Source of the DNA: Variovorax terrae
GTDB taxonomy: Bacteria > Pseudomonadota > Gammaproteobacteria > Burkholderiales > Burkholderiaceae_C
DNA length: 64,000 nucleotides
Reading direction: 5' to 3'
NCBI RefSeq assembly: GCF_022809125.1
Contig: NZ_JALGBI010000001.1
Span: forward strand, 1,054,001 to 1,118,000
The position numbers and the translations under genes are program-made. Below are positions 8,280 to 17,260 of this stretch, one piece after another; within the stretch, counting starts at the first letter, position 1, and the number at the start of each line of letters is the position of its first letter. A model generated the notes under the pieces. The model was not told where the DNA came from. It saw only the letters and a program-made list of their open reading frames with translations, and did not search any database.

Positions 8280-8990
8280 ATGACGTCTCCCGCACTGGAG
8301 ATCAAGGACCTGCAGGCCTGGTACGGCGAATCGCATGTGCTGCACGGCGTGGACATGGTGGTGCAGCCCGGCGAGGTGGTCACCCTGCTGGGCCGCAACG
8401 GCGCCGGCCGCACCACCACGCTGCGCGCCATCATGGGGCTGACCGGCGCGCGCAAGGGCTCGGTCAGGGTCCACGGCACCGAAACCATCGGCCTGGCCAC
8501 GCACCGCATCGCGCACCTGGGGCTGGGCTACTGCCCCGAGGAGCGCGGCATCTTCTCCAGCCTGTCGTGCGAGGAAAACCTGCTGCTGCCGCCCCAGCTC
8601 AAGGGCATGGGCCCGGGCATGTCGCTGGACGAGATCTACGCCATGTTCCCCAATCTCGCCGAGCGGCGGCACAGCCAGGGCACGCGGCTGTCGGGCGGCG
8701 AGCAGCAGATGCTGGCCGTGGCGCGCATCCTGCGCACCGGTGCCAGGCTGCTGCTGCTCGACGAAATTTCCGAGGGGCTGGCGCCCGTGATCGTGCAGGC
8801 GCTGGCGCGCATGATCACCATGCTGCGCGAGAAGGGCTACACGGTCGTGATGGTCGAGCAGAACTTCCACTTCGCGGCGCCGTTGGCCGACCGCTTCTAC
8901 GTGATGGAGCATGGGCGCATCGTCGAGCGCTTCGGCGCGGCCGAACTCGACGCCAAGATGCCGGTGCTCAATGAATTGCTGGGTGTCTGA
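8280..8990 (+). CDS. livF: LivF-type ABC transporter ATPase with Walker A Lys to Arg change
   Basis: This is the second ATPase of the importer, 236 residues, the normal LivF length. Signature LSGGEQQMLA, Walker B RLLLLDEISEGLAP and the switch His-region VMVEQNF are intact. Walker A reads GRNGAGRTT (38-46): the usual catalytic Lys44 is Arg, from codon CGC. Arg may be tolerated in this subfamily, or LivG may carry most hydrolysis. The ATG directly abuts the intergenic repeat. Confidence 0.9.
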   Translation: MTSPALEIKDLQAWYGESHVLHGVDMVVQPGEVVTLLGRNGAGRTTTLRAIMGLTGARKGSVRVHGTETIGLATHRIAHLGLGYCPEERGIFSSLSCEENLLLPPQLKGMGPGMSLDEIYAMFPNLAERRHSQGTRLSGGEQQMLAVARILRTGARLLLLDEISEGLAPVIVQALARMITMLREKGYTVVMVEQNFHFAAPLADRFYVMEHGRIVERFGAAELDAKMPVLNELLGV

Positions 8991-9026
8991 TCCGGTCGTG
9001 TTTTTCCTCAACCAAAGGAGCTTCTC

Positions 9027-10232
9027 ATGAAACGCAAACTGTCTCTGCTGTCGCTGGCCCTGGCCGGCCTGGGTCTGGTGTCCACCGGGGCATCGGCGCA
9101 GATCTCGGGCGACAAGGTCAAGATCGGGTTTGTCACCGACATGTCCAGCCTCTATGCCGACATCGACGGCAAGGGCGGGGTGGAAGCGATCAAGATGGCG
9201 ATCGAGGACTTTGGCGGCAAGGTGCTGGGCAAGCCGATCGAGCTGGTGTTCGCCGACCACCAGAACAAGGCGGACATCGCCGCTTCCAAGGTGCGCGAGT
9301 GGATCGACCAGGACGGCGCCGATCTGATCCTGGGCGGCACCAGCTCCGGCACGGCGCTGGCCTCGGCCAAGGTGGCGGCCGAGAAGAAGCGCGTCTACAT
9401 CAACAACGGCGCCGGCTCCGCGCGCCTGACCAACGAAGACTGCTCGCCCTACACCGTGCACTATGCCTACGACACCGTGGCCCTGGCCAAGGGCACGGGC
9501 GCGACCATCGTCAAGCAGGGCGGCAAGTCCTGGTACTTCCTGACTGCGGACTACGCCTTCGGCCAGTCGCTGCAGGACGACACCACGCGGGTCATCCAGG
9601 CCAACGGCGGCACGGTGGTGGGCTCGGTCAAGCACCCGCTCAATGCCTCGGACTTCTCCTCGTTCCTGCTGCAGGCGCAGAACTCCAAGGCGCAGATCCT
9701 CGGCATGGCCAACGCCGGCGGCGACTTCATCAATGCGATGAAGGCCGCCAAGGAATTCGGCATCACCAAGACCATGAAGATCGCCGGCCTGCTGGTGTTC
9801 ATCGACGACGTGCACAGCCTGGGCCTGAAGAACACCGAAGGCCTGCTGCTGACCGACAGCTGGTACTGGGACATGAACGACGCCACGCGCAAGTTCGCGC
9901 GCCGCTTCTTCGAGAAGAACAAGAAGATGCCGAGCAGCGTGCAGGCGGCCGACTACTCCGCCACCATGACCTACCTCAAGGCGGTGACGGCGGCCAAGAC
10001 CGACGATGCCGACAAGGTCATGGCCGAGCTCAAGAGCATGAAGATCGACGACTTCTATGCCAAGGGCCAGATCCGCGCCGACGGCCGCTACGTGCATGAC
10101 ATGTACCTGATGCAGGTCAAGAGCCCAGCCGAATCGAAGGCCCCCTGGGACTACATGAAGGTGGCCGCCACCATCCCGGGCGACCAGGCCTTCACGACCA
10201 AGGCCGAGTCCAAGTGCTCGCTGTGGAAGTAA
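9027..10232 (+). CDS. Periplasmic branched-chain amino acid/amide-type binding protein
   Basis: This is the substrate-binding protein of the Liv importer (type I periplasmic-binding fold, Peripla_BP_6 family). The signal peptide is cleaved after ASA (about residue 24). The mature part starts with the family hallmark KVKIGFVTDMSSLYADIDG and continues with GGTSSGTALASAKVAAEKK and a Cys pair region in the C-terminal half. An AAGGAG ribosome site precedes the ATG at 9027. The ligand is unknown. Homologues in Burkholderiales often bind aromatic acids, so amino acid specificity should not be assumed. Confidence 0.88.
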   Translation: MKRKLSLLSLALAGLGLVSTGASAQISGDKVKIGFVTDMSSLYADIDGKGGVEAIKMAIEDFGGKVLGKPIELVFADHQNKADIAASKVREWIDQDGADLILGGTSSGTALASAKVAAEKKRVYINNGAGSARLTNEDCSPYTVHYAYDTVALAKGTGATIVKQGGKSWYFLTADYAFGQSLQDDTTRVIQANGGTVVGSVKHPLNASDFSSFLLQAQNSKAQILGMANAGGDFINAMKAAKEFGITKTMKIAGLLVFIDDVHSLGLKNTEGLLLTDSWYWDMNDATRKFARRFFEKNKKMPSSVQAADYSATMTYLKAVTAAKTDDADKVMAELKSMKIDDFYAKGQIRADGRYVHDMYLMQVKSPAESKAPWDYMKVAATIPGDQAFTTKAESKCSLWK

Positions 10233-10262
10233 GCGCAGCACACTGACTGCCGTCCTGCCGCC

Positions 10263-11147
10263 ATGGAAATTTTGGGTGTCTCCCTGCCGTCCATGCTGAG
10301 CCAGCTCCTCCTGGGGCTGGTCAATGGCTCGTTCTACGCCATTCTCAGCCTGGGCCTGGCCGTGATCTTCGGCCTGCTCAATGTCATCAACTTCGCCCAT
10401 GGCGCGCTGTTCATGTTCGGGGCCGTCCTGGCCTGGATGGGCATGAACTATTTCGGCATCAACTACTGGCTCATGCTGGGGTTGGCGCCGCTGCTGGTGG
10501 GGGTGTTCGGGATCCTGATCGAGCGCCTGCTGCTGCGCTGGATCTACAAGCTCGACCATCTCTACGGCCTGCTGCTCACGCTGGGCCTGACGCTGCTGAT
10601 CGAGGGCGTGCTGCGTTCGATCTATGGCGTCTCGGGCCTGGCCTATGACGCGCCGGACCAGCTCTCGGGCGCCACCAACCTCGGCTTCATGATCCTGCCC
10701 AACTACCGGGCCTGGGTGGTGGTGGCATCGTTGGTGGTGTGCTTCGCCACCTGGTTCGTGATCGAGAAGACGCGCCTGGGCGCCTACCTGCGCGCAGGCA
10801 CCGAGAACCCGCGCCTGGTGGAAGCCTTCGGCATCAACGTGCCGCTGATGATCACGCTGACTTATGGTTTCGGCGTGGCGCTGGCGGCATTCGCCGGCGT
10901 GCTGGCCGCGCCGGTGATCCAGGTGTCGCCGCTGATGGGGCAGAACCTGATCATCGTGGTGTTCGCCGTGGTCGTGATCGGCGGCATGGGCTCCATCATG
11001 GGCTCCATCCTCACGGGCCTGGGGCTGGGCGTGATCGAGGGTTTCACCAAGGTGTTCTACCCGGAGGCCTCGTCCACCGTGGTGTTCGTGATCATGGTGA
11101 TCGTGCTGCTGATCCGCCCCGCGGGCCTGTTCGGCAAGGAAAAATGA
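10263..11147 (+). CDS. livH: LivH-type ABC permease
   Basis: This is the first inner-membrane permease of the importer, 294 residues with about eight hydrophobic helices. Family hallmarks are NGSFYAILSLGLAVIFGLLN near the N terminus and the EAA-like loop RAGTENPRLVEAFGINV that docks the ATPase, followed by GGMGSIMGSILTG. It sits 30 bases after the binding-protein gene and 13 bases before livM, in one operon. Confidence 0.92.
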   Translation: MEILGVSLPSMLSQLLLGLVNGSFYAILSLGLAVIFGLLNVINFAHGALFMFGAVLAWMGMNYFGINYWLMLGLAPLLVGVFGILIERLLLRWIYKLDHLYGLLLTLGLTLLIEGVLRSIYGVSGLAYDAPDQLSGATNLGFMILPNYRAWVVVASLVVCFATWFVIEKTRLGAYLRAGTENPRLVEAFGINVPLMITLTYGFGVALAAFAGVLAAPVIQVSPLMGQNLIIVVFAVVVIGGMGSIMGSILTGLGLGVIEGFTKVFYPEASSTVVFVIMVIVLLIRPAGLFGKEK

Positions 11148-11160
11148 GGCGGCACAGGGC

Positions 11161-12147
11161 ATGAACAAGAAGCTGGTCGGTTATGGGGTCTTGCTGCTGG
11201 CGCTGCTCGCGGCGCCGTTCCTGGGCGCGTACCCGGTGTTCGTGATGAAGCTGCTGTGCTTTGCGCTGTTTGCCTCGGCATTCAATCTGCTGCTGGGCTA
11301 CACCGGGCTGCTGTCGTTCGGGCACGCGGCCTTCCTGGGCGGCTCGGCCTACGTCGCGGGCCATGTCATCAAGGTCTGGGGCCTCACGCCCGAGCTCGGC
11401 CTGCTGTGCGGCACGCTGACGGGCGCTGCGCTGGGCTGGCTGTTCGGTGTGCTGGCCATCCGCCGCCAGGGCATCTATTTCGCGATGATCACGCTGGCGC
11501 TGGCGCAGATGCTGTTCTTCATCTGCCTGCAGGCCAAATTCACCGGCGGCGAGGATGGCTTGCAGGGTGTGCCGCGCGGGCGGCTGTTCGGGCTGGTGGA
11601 CCTGGGTAACGACCTGACCATGTACTACGTGACGCTGGCGATCGTGGTGGCGGCGTTCCTGCTCATCATGCGCATCATCTACTCACCGTTCGGCCAGGTG
11701 CTCAAGGCGGTGAAGGAGAACGAGCCGCGCGCCATCTCGCTGGGCTACGACACGGGCCGTTTCAAGCTGCTGGCTTTCGTGCTGTCGGCCGCGCTGGCCG
11801 GCCTGGCCGGCTCGCTCAAGACCCTGGTGCTCGGTTTTGCCACGCTCAGCGACGTGCACTGGACGGCTTCGGGCCATGTGATCCTGATGACGCTCGTGGG
11901 CGGCCTGGGCACGCTGTCAGGCCCGCTCGTGGGCTCGGCCGTGGTGGTGGTGCTGGAGAACAAGCTGGGCGAGATCGGCAATTTCCTGGCCAGCCTCACG
12001 GGCATCGACTGGTTCACCACCCTTGGCGAGTCGGTCACCCTGGTCACCGGCTTCATCTTCGTGGTCTGTGTGCTGGCGTTCCGCCGCGGCATCATGGGCG
12101 AGGTCATCGCGCTGCTGGACCGCTGGCGCGGCGGCGCAAGACACTGA
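11161..12147 (+). CDS. livM: LivM-type ABC permease
   Basis: This is the second permease of the importer, 328 residues. It shows the family pattern FNLLLGYTGLLSFGHAAFLG in the N-terminal third, the ATPase-docking loop VKENEPRAISLGYDTGRFKL and a C-terminal GGLGTLSGPLVGSAVVVVLE. It completes a five-gene set (two ATPases, binding protein, two permeases), so the importer needs no other component. The gene ends 29 bases before the convergent IclR gene. Confidence 0.92.
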   Translation: MNKKLVGYGVLLLALLAAPFLGAYPVFVMKLLCFALFASAFNLLLGYTGLLSFGHAAFLGGSAYVAGHVIKVWGLTPELGLLCGTLTGAALGWLFGVLAIRRQGIYFAMITLALAQMLFFICLQAKFTGGEDGLQGVPRGRLFGLVDLGNDLTMYYVTLAIVVAAFLLIMRIIYSPFGQVLKAVKENEPRAISLGYDTGRFKLLAFVLSAALAGLAGSLKTLVLGFATLSDVHWTASGHVILMTLVGGLGTLSGPLVGSAVVVVLENKLGEIGNFLASLTGIDWFTTLGESVTLVTGFIFVVCVLAFRRGIMGEVIALLDRWRGGARH

Positions 12148-12176
12148 GGCGGCCTCGTGCACGGAGAGAACCGGTC

Positions 12177-12938
12177 CTAGCCGGCATCGCCTCCCACGGC
12201 GAGCGTGTCCGACACGCGCTGCGCGGCCTCGGTCACCAAACCCGCCAATGATTTGACGCGCGTGGGCTTGATGCGGGTGGCCGGGCCCGACAAGCCGATC
12301 GCCGCCACCACCTGTCCCGTGCCATCGACGATGGGTGCGGCAACGCCCCAGACGCTGGCGCGCCACTCGCCCCGGTTGACTGCATAGCCCTGCGCGCGGA
12401 TGCGCGCCAGCTCGCGCACCAGCTCGGCGGGATCGGTGAGGGTGGCCGGCGTGAAGGCCTGCCGCGGTGAAGCGGCCGGGCGCAAGAGGGCTGGGGGCTT
12501 GTCGCGCCAGGCCAGCAGCGCCTTGCCGGTGGCCACGCAGTAGGCGGGCGCACGGCCTCCGATCTCACTGTAGGCGCGCACGGGCTCCGGGCTGTCGAGC
12601 TTGTCGACATAGACCACCTGGTCGCCATCCAGCACCGACAGGTGCACCGTCTCGCGCGTTTCCTCCAGCAGCCATTGCATGGCCGGCGAGGCGGCCCGGC
12701 GCACATCGAGCCGGGCGATCACGCGAGCGCCTACCTCCCAGATCTTGAGCGAGGCGCGGTAGGCGCCGCGGCTGTCCTCGTTGACCACGTAACCCAGCTC
12801 CACCAGGGCCTGCAGCGTGCGGTGCACGTTGCTCTTGCCCATGCCCAGTTCGAGGGCCAGTTCACTCACGCCGGCCGTGCCGTCGCGGCTGGCCAGCACT
12901 TCGAGCAGTTGCAATCCCTTGATCAGCGTGTTGTTCAT
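12177..12938 (-). CDS. IclR-family transcriptional regulator
   Basis: The 253-residue protein has an N-terminal winged helix (about 1-70, with VSELALELGMGKSNVHRTLQ) and a C-terminal IclR effector domain (about 75-245, with GRAPAYCVATGKALLA and GYAVNRGEWRASVWGVAAPI). It is divergent from the S-oxide reductase/thiol dioxygenase operon and shares a 118-base regulatory region that holds a strong inverted repeat. It is therefore the likely ligand-responsive regulator of that operon. It is convergent with livM, so it might also affect the transporter. Confidence 0.9.
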   Translation of the reverse strand: MNNTLIKGLQLLEVLASRDGTAGVSELALELGMGKSNVHRTLQALVELGYVVNEDSRGAYRASLKIWEVGARVIARLDVRRAASPAMQWLLEETRETVHLSVLDGDQVVYVDKLDSPEPVRAYSEIGGRAPAYCVATGKALLAWRDKPPALLRPAASPRQAFTPATLTDPAELVRELARIRAQGYAVNRGEWRASVWGVAAPIVDGTGQVVAAIGLSGPATRIKPTRVKSLAGLVTEAAQRVSDTLAVGGDAG

Positions 12939-12960
12939 GGCGTGTCCTCCGATGTTCGGG

Positions 12961-13023
12961 TTCTATTCTAATGTTGTTCTCATATATGGAACAATTGATC
13001 TACAAAATAGAATCAGATAGGAT
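12961..13023 (+). promoter_or_regulatory. IclR-type operator and promoter of the 13057 operon
   Basis: TTGTTC (12974-12979) and GAACAA (12989-12994) form a perfect inverted repeat around TCATATATG, close to the GTTC-ATAT-GAAC shape common for IclR-family sites in Burkholderiales. An outer pair, TTCTATT (12961-12967) and AATAGAA (13006-13012), surrounds it. A promoter for the rightward operon can be drawn as TTGATC (12995-13000), 17 bases, TAGGAT (13018-13023), so the palindrome lies just upstream of -35. That fits activation or looping control. Confidence 0.7.
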
Positions 13024-13056
13024 GACCTGAAATCAAGATCAGGAGACAGACGCAGC

Positions 13057-15438
13057 ATGGAAACGGCCACGCAACCGTTGCGGCCAACGTCGGGCCACGG
13101 CGGTGCCGCAGGGCACTCGTACACGGCGACCCATTGGGGCATCTACGAGGTCCGCTACCGCCATGGCGAGGCCGTGGCGCTGGAGAGCTTTGCGCGCGAC
13201 CCTTCGCCATCGCCCATCGGCCTGGGCATGATGGACGCGGTGAAAGGGCCGCTGCGCGTGCAGCGGCCTTCCGTGCGGCGCAGCTGGCTGGCCGCAGCGC
13301 GGGGCGATGCCGCCGAGAGCCATCGCGAGCGGCGCGGCCAGGAAGAATTCGTCGAGGTGGAGTGGGACGAAGCGCTGCGTCTGGTCGCCGGCGAACTGCA
13401 GCGGGTGCGCCAGCAGCACGGCAACAGCGCGATCTTTGGCGGCTCCTACGGCTGGTCGAGCGCCGGGCGCTTCCATCACGCGCAAAGCCAGGTCCACCGC
13501 TTCCTCAATTCGGTGGGCGGCTACGTGCGCCATGCCGACTCCTACAGCCTGGGCGCGGCGCGGGTGCTGATGCCGCACATCGTGGCGCCAATGGACGAGA
13601 TGCACACGCTGCACACCAGCTGGGGCGTGCTGGAAAAGCATACGACGCTGTTCGTGAGCTTTGGCGGGGTGCCGGCCAAGAATGCCCAGGTCGGCTCCGG
13701 CGGCGCGTCCGAGCATGTGGTGCCGCAGGCGCTGGAGCGCCTGGCCCGGGCCGGCGTGCGCTTTGTCAACATCAGCCCGGTGCGCAACGACATCGAGACC
13801 GGCGGCGAGGTCGAGTGGATCGCCATCCGCCCCAACACCGACACGGCCCTGATCCTGGCGCTGGCCCACACGCTCTACAGCGAAGGCTTGCACGACCGCG
13901 GCTTCCTGGCGAGCCACTGCGTCGGCTTCGAGGCCATCCTGCCCTACCTCATCGGCGCGGCCGACGGCCAGCCCAAGGACGCGCGCTGGGCCGAGGCCAT
14001 CACCGGCGTGCCGGCCGGGCGCATCACGGCCCTGGCGCGAGCGATGGCGGCGAATCGCACCATGCTGACCATGGCCTGGTCGCTGCAGCGCTCGCACCAT
14101 GGCGAGCAGCCGTTCTGGGGCCTGGTTACCCTGGCCGCGATGCTGGGCCAGATCGGCTTGCCGGGCGGCGGCTTCGGCGTGGGCTACGGCACCACCAACA
14201 TGATCGGCAACGCCAACGCCAAGTTCGGCGGGCCGACGCTGCCGCAGGGCCGCAATGCGGTGCGCGAGTTCATTCCGGTGGCCCGCATCACCGACATGCT
14301 GGAAAAGCCCGGCCAAGGCTTCGACTACAACGGCGAGCGCCACCGCTATGCCGACATCCGCCTGATCTACTGGGCCGGCGGCAATCCGTTTCACCACCAT
14401 CAAGACTTGAACCGCATGCTGGCGGCCTGGCAGTCCAAGCCGGAAACCATCGTCGTGCATGAGCAGTTCTGGACGCCCGCCGCCAAGCTGGCCGACATCG
14501 TGCTGCCGGCCACCACGGCGCTGGAGCGCAACGACATCGGCTACGCCGCGCGCGAGCGCTACATGGTGGCGATGAAGCAGGCCCTCGACCCGGTGGGCGA
14601 GGCGCGCGATGACTACGACATCTTCGCCGACCTGGCCACGCGGCTGGGCACGCACGAGGTCTTCACCGAAGGGCTGTCCTCCTTCCAGTGGCTGGAGCGC
14701 TTGTACGAGGAATCGCGCGGCCGGGCCGCCCGCGCCGGCCATGCCTTGCCCGCGTTCGATGAGTTCTGGCAGGGTGACCTGCTGGACCTCGCGGTCGCCG
14801 ACGCCGAAGTGGTGATGTTCCAGGACTTCCGCACCGACCCCGCGGCGCACCCGCTGGGCACCCCCAGTGGCCGCATCGAGCTGTTCAGCGAACGCATCGC
14901 GGGCTTCGGTTACGCGGATTGCCCGGGGCATGCGCGCTGGTTCGAGCCCATTGAATGGCTGGGCAGCGAAACAGCCGCGAAGTACCCGCTGCATCTGCTG
15001 AGCGACCAGCCGTTCACCAAGCTGCACAGCCAGTTCGACCATGCCGCCTACAGCACCGGCAACAAGATCGGCGGGCGCGAGCCGCTCACGCTTTCGCGCG
15101 CCGATGCTGCGGCGCGCGGCCTGGCCGACGGCGATCTGGTGCGGGTTTTCAACGACCGCGGTGCCTGTCTGGCCGCAGTGCGCGTGTCCGACGACATCCG
15201 CGCGGGTGTGGCCAAGCTGTCTACCGGTGCCTGGTTCGACCCGAGCCACTGGCGCGCCGGCGGCCCGGGCAACCTGGAGAAGCACGGCAATCCCAACGTG
15301 CTGACGCTGGACATCGGGGCCTCGAGCCTGTCCCAAGGCTGCATCGCTCAGACCTGCCTGGTGCAGGTGGAGCGCTTCCAGGGCATGGCTCCGGCCCTGA
15401 CGCCTTATCAACTGCCTGTGTTTGCGGAGTACGCATGA
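13057..15438 (+). CDS. Molybdopterin-dependent S/N-oxide reductase (BisC/TorA/DMSO reductase family)
   Basis: This is a 793-residue molybdenum enzyme that would reduce a sulfoxide or N-oxide. It carries GGSYGWSSAGRFHHAQSQ (from residue 128) and DSYSLGAARVLMPHIV, where Ser164 aligns with the molybdenum-ligating Ser of this family. The C-terminal dinucleotide-binding domain is present (FNDRGACLAAVRVSDDI). There is no N-terminal Cys cluster for iron-sulfur binding and no Tat signal, so it is probably cytoplasmic like biotin sulfoxide reductase. It is the first gene of a coupled operon: its TGA overlaps the ATG of the CoA-transferase. Context with a thiol dioxygenase suggests an organic sulfoxide substrate. 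That is inference. Confidence 0.85.
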   Translation: METATQPLRPTSGHGGAAGHSYTATHWGIYEVRYRHGEAVALESFARDPSPSPIGLGMMDAVKGPLRVQRPSVRRSWLAAARGDAAESHRERRGQEEFVEVEWDEALRLVAGELQRVRQQHGNSAIFGGSYGWSSAGRFHHAQSQVHRFLNSVGGYVRHADSYSLGAARVLMPHIVAPMDEMHTLHTSWGVLEKHTTLFVSFGGVPAKNAQVGSGGASEHVVPQALERLARAGVRFVNISPVRNDIETGGEVEWIAIRPNTDTALILALAHTLYSEGLHDRGFLASHCVGFEAILPYLIGAADGQPKDARWAEAITGVPAGRITALARAMAANRTMLTMAWSLQRSHHGEQPFWGLVTLAAMLGQIGLPGGGFGVGYGTTNMIGNANAKFGGPTLPQGRNAVREFIPVARITDMLEKPGQGFDYNGERHRYADIRLIYWAGGNPFHHHQDLNRMLAAWQSKPETIVVHEQFWTPAAKLADIVLPATTALERNDIGYAARERYMVAMKQALDPVGEARDDYDIFADLATRLGTHEVFTEGLSSFQWLERLYEESRGRAARAGHALPAFDEFWQGDLLDLAVADAEVVMFQDFRTDPAAHPLGTPSGRIELFSERIAGFGYADCPGHARWFEPIEWLGSETAAKYPLHLLSDQPFTKLHSQFDHAAYSTGNKIGGREPLTLSRADAAARGLADGDLVRVFNDRGACLAAVRVSDDIRAGVAKLSTGAWFDPSHWRAGGPGNLEKHGNPNVLTLDIGASSLSQGCIAQTCLVQVERFQGMAPALTPYQLPVFAEYA

Positions 15439-16616
15439 ATCGAATCGACCTGCCTTTGGCCGGTATCAAAGTGGTGGAGTTCTGCCACGTCGCGGCCGGG
15501 CCGTTCTGCGGCATGCTGCTGGCCGACTTCGGCGCCGAAGTCATCAAGGTCGAGCCGCCCGACGGCGACACCTTGCGCCAGTGGCCACCGATCACCGAGG
15601 GGTTTTCGGAGAACTTTGCCTCGCTCAACCGCGGCAAGCGCTCGGCCGCGCTCGACCTCAAGAAGCCCGAAGATCTGGCCGTCGCGCGCAGCCTGGTGCT
15701 CGACGCCGACGTGCTGATCGAGAACAACCGCGCCGGCGCCATGGAGCGCCTGGGCCTGGGCTGGGAGTGGTTTCGCGAGCGCAAGCCGACGCTGATCTAC
15801 TGCTCCATCTCGGCCTATGGCCAGAGCGGCCCGCGAGCCGGCGAGGGCGGCTTCGACCTGACCATGCAGGCGGCCGCCGGCGTCATGAGCGTCACCGGTG
15901 CCCCTGACGGGGAACCGGCCAAGTGCGGCGTGCCGATCTCCGACTTCACCGCCGGCCTGTACGCGGCCTACACCATCAGCGCCGCGCTGGCGCGCCTGCG
16001 CGGCGGCGGCCCCGGCGCGCGCGGCTGCCATGTGGACGTGCCGATGTTCGCCACCACGCTGGCCGTGGGCGCGTTGCAGACCAGCGAGTACTTCGGCACC
16101 GGGCGCAACCCGCGCCGACTCGGCTCCGCGCATCCGCGCAATGCGCCGTACCAGAGCTTCGCCTGCGCCGACGGCTGGTTCGCCATTGCGGCGGGCAACA
16201 ACAAGCTCTGGCAGTCGGTCTGCGCGGTGACCAACACGCCAGAGCTGCTGGAAGATGCGCGCTTTGCTACGCCGGCCCTGCGGGCGGCCCATCAGGCGGA
16301 GCTGCGCGAGCTGCTGGAAGCCGTGTTTGCCCATGCAGGTGCTGCAGAATGGGTGGAGCGCTTTGCGGCCGCGGGCGTGCCATCGGCACCGATCAACCAC
16401 TATGCCGATGCATTGGCCGATGCGCAGACCGTGCACCTTGAGCTGGTTCAGCCGATGACGCTGCCCAATCAGGTGGCCACGCGGACCGTGGCCTGTCCCG
16501 TGCGTCTGGACGGTGCGCCGGTGGCGGTGGACACCCGGCCGCCTGCGCTGGACGAGCACGGCGCCGCACTGCGCGGCCGCTACCGAGATGGCGGTGCACC
16601 GAGGGAGCCGTCATGA
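15435..16616 (+). CDS. Family III CoA-transferase (CaiB/BaiF type)
   Basis: This enzyme would move CoA from a donor thioester to an organic acid. The 393-residue product starts at the ATG overlapping the preceding stop (ATGA); a longer open frame upstream lies inside the reductase gene. Hallmarks are GPFCGMLLADFGAEVIKVEPP, SLNRGKRSAALDLK and ISDFTAG, whose Asp is the probable covalent catalytic residue. The next gene also starts by ATGA overlap. A family III CoA-transferase (Act) activates 3-sulfinopropionate in the known Variovorax 3-mercaptopropionate pathway, which makes the pairing with a thiol dioxygenase here notable. Confidence 0.88.
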   Translation: MNRIDLPLAGIKVVEFCHVAAGPFCGMLLADFGAEVIKVEPPDGDTLRQWPPITEGFSENFASLNRGKRSAALDLKKPEDLAVARSLVLDADVLIENNRAGAMERLGLGWEWFRERKPTLIYCSISAYGQSGPRAGEGGFDLTMQAAAGVMSVTGAPDGEPAKCGVPISDFTAGLYAAYTISAALARLRGGGPGARGCHVDVPMFATTLAVGALQTSEYFGTGRNPRRLGSAHPRNAPYQSFACADGWFAIAAGNNKLWQSVCAVTNTPELLEDARFATPALRAAHQAELRELLEAVFAHAGAAEWVERFAAAGVPSAPINHYADALADAQTVHLELVQPMTLPNQVATRTVACPVRLDGAPVAVDTRPPALDEHGAALRGRYRDGGAPREPS

Positions 16617-17260
16617 ATCGGCCGCCTGCTCCCGCCGCGATGGACGCGATAGCGCCGCTGCGTGAATTCGTTGTGGCGGCCACCCGTCTGGCCGACCAGT
16701 CCCTGGAGGAGGCGGCGCGCGTGGCTGCCATGAAACCGCTGCTGGCGCGGCTCATCGCGACCGATGGCTGGCTGCCGGAAGACGCGGCCCAGCCGCACCC
16801 GGAGTACTACTGCCAGTACCTGCTGCACTGCGATCCGCTCGAGCGCTTCTCGGTCGTGAGCTTCGTCTGGGGGCCGGGCCAGCGCACGCCGATCCACGAC
16901 CACACGGTCTGGGGCCTGATCGGCATGCTGCGCGGCGCCGAGACCGGACAGCACTATCGCCACGCGCCGGATGGCCGGCTGGCGCCGCACGGCGCGCCGG
17001 CCCGCCTGGAGCCTGGCGATATCGAACTCGTGTCGCCGGCCACCGGTGACATCCACCAGGTGGCCAATGCCCATGCCGACCGTACCTCGATCAGCATCCA
17101 TGTCTACGGCGCCAACATCGGGGCCGTGGCGCGGCATGTGTTCGATGCGCAGACTGGCATGGCCAAGTCCTTCGTCTCGGGCTATTCGTCCACGGCGGTG
17201 CCCAATCTCTGGGACCGTTCCGAAGCGATGCGGCGCAGTCTCGGCGAGGCGGCGCCATGA
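16613..17260 (+). CDS. Cupin thiol dioxygenase (cysteine/3-mercaptopropionate dioxygenase-like)
   Basis: This is a non-heme iron enzyme that would oxidise a free thiol to the sulfinic acid with O2. The 215-residue cupin shows the metal-binding His95 and His97 (PIHDHTVWG) and His148 (GDIHQVAN). The Ser161-x-His163-x-Tyr165 triad (SIHVYG) is characteristic of bacterial thiol dioxygenases. No Cys occupies the position of the mammalian Cys-Tyr cofactor in the first cupin motif. Start and stop both overlap neighbours by ATGA, so it is translated with the CoA-transferase and crotonase. Whether the substrate is cysteine, 3-mercaptopropionate or another thiol acid cannot be decided from sequence. The operon argues for a catabolic thiol acid. 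Confidence 0.82.
   Translation: MNRPPAPAAMDAIAPLREFVVAATRLADQSLEEAARVAAMKPLLARLIATDGWLPEDAAQPHPEYYCQYLLHCDPLERFSVVSFVWGPGQRTPIHDHTVWGLIGMLRGAETGQHYRHAPDGRLAPHGAPARLEPGDIELVSPATGDIHQVANAHADRTSISIHVYGANIGAVARHVFDAQTGMAKSFVSGYSSTAVPNLWDRSEAMRRSLGEAAP

Noticed and set aside
8211..11168. Open frame of 985 codons antisense to the Liv transporter genes
   Set aside because: It is rich in His, Gln and Arg with no recognisable domain and crosses several well-supported genes. It is a by-product of high GC at third codon positions.
13039..15411. Open frame of 790 codons antisense to the molybdopterin oxidoreductase
   Set aside because: Composition is that of a shadow frame. The sense strand has full family motifs and translational coupling to the next gene.
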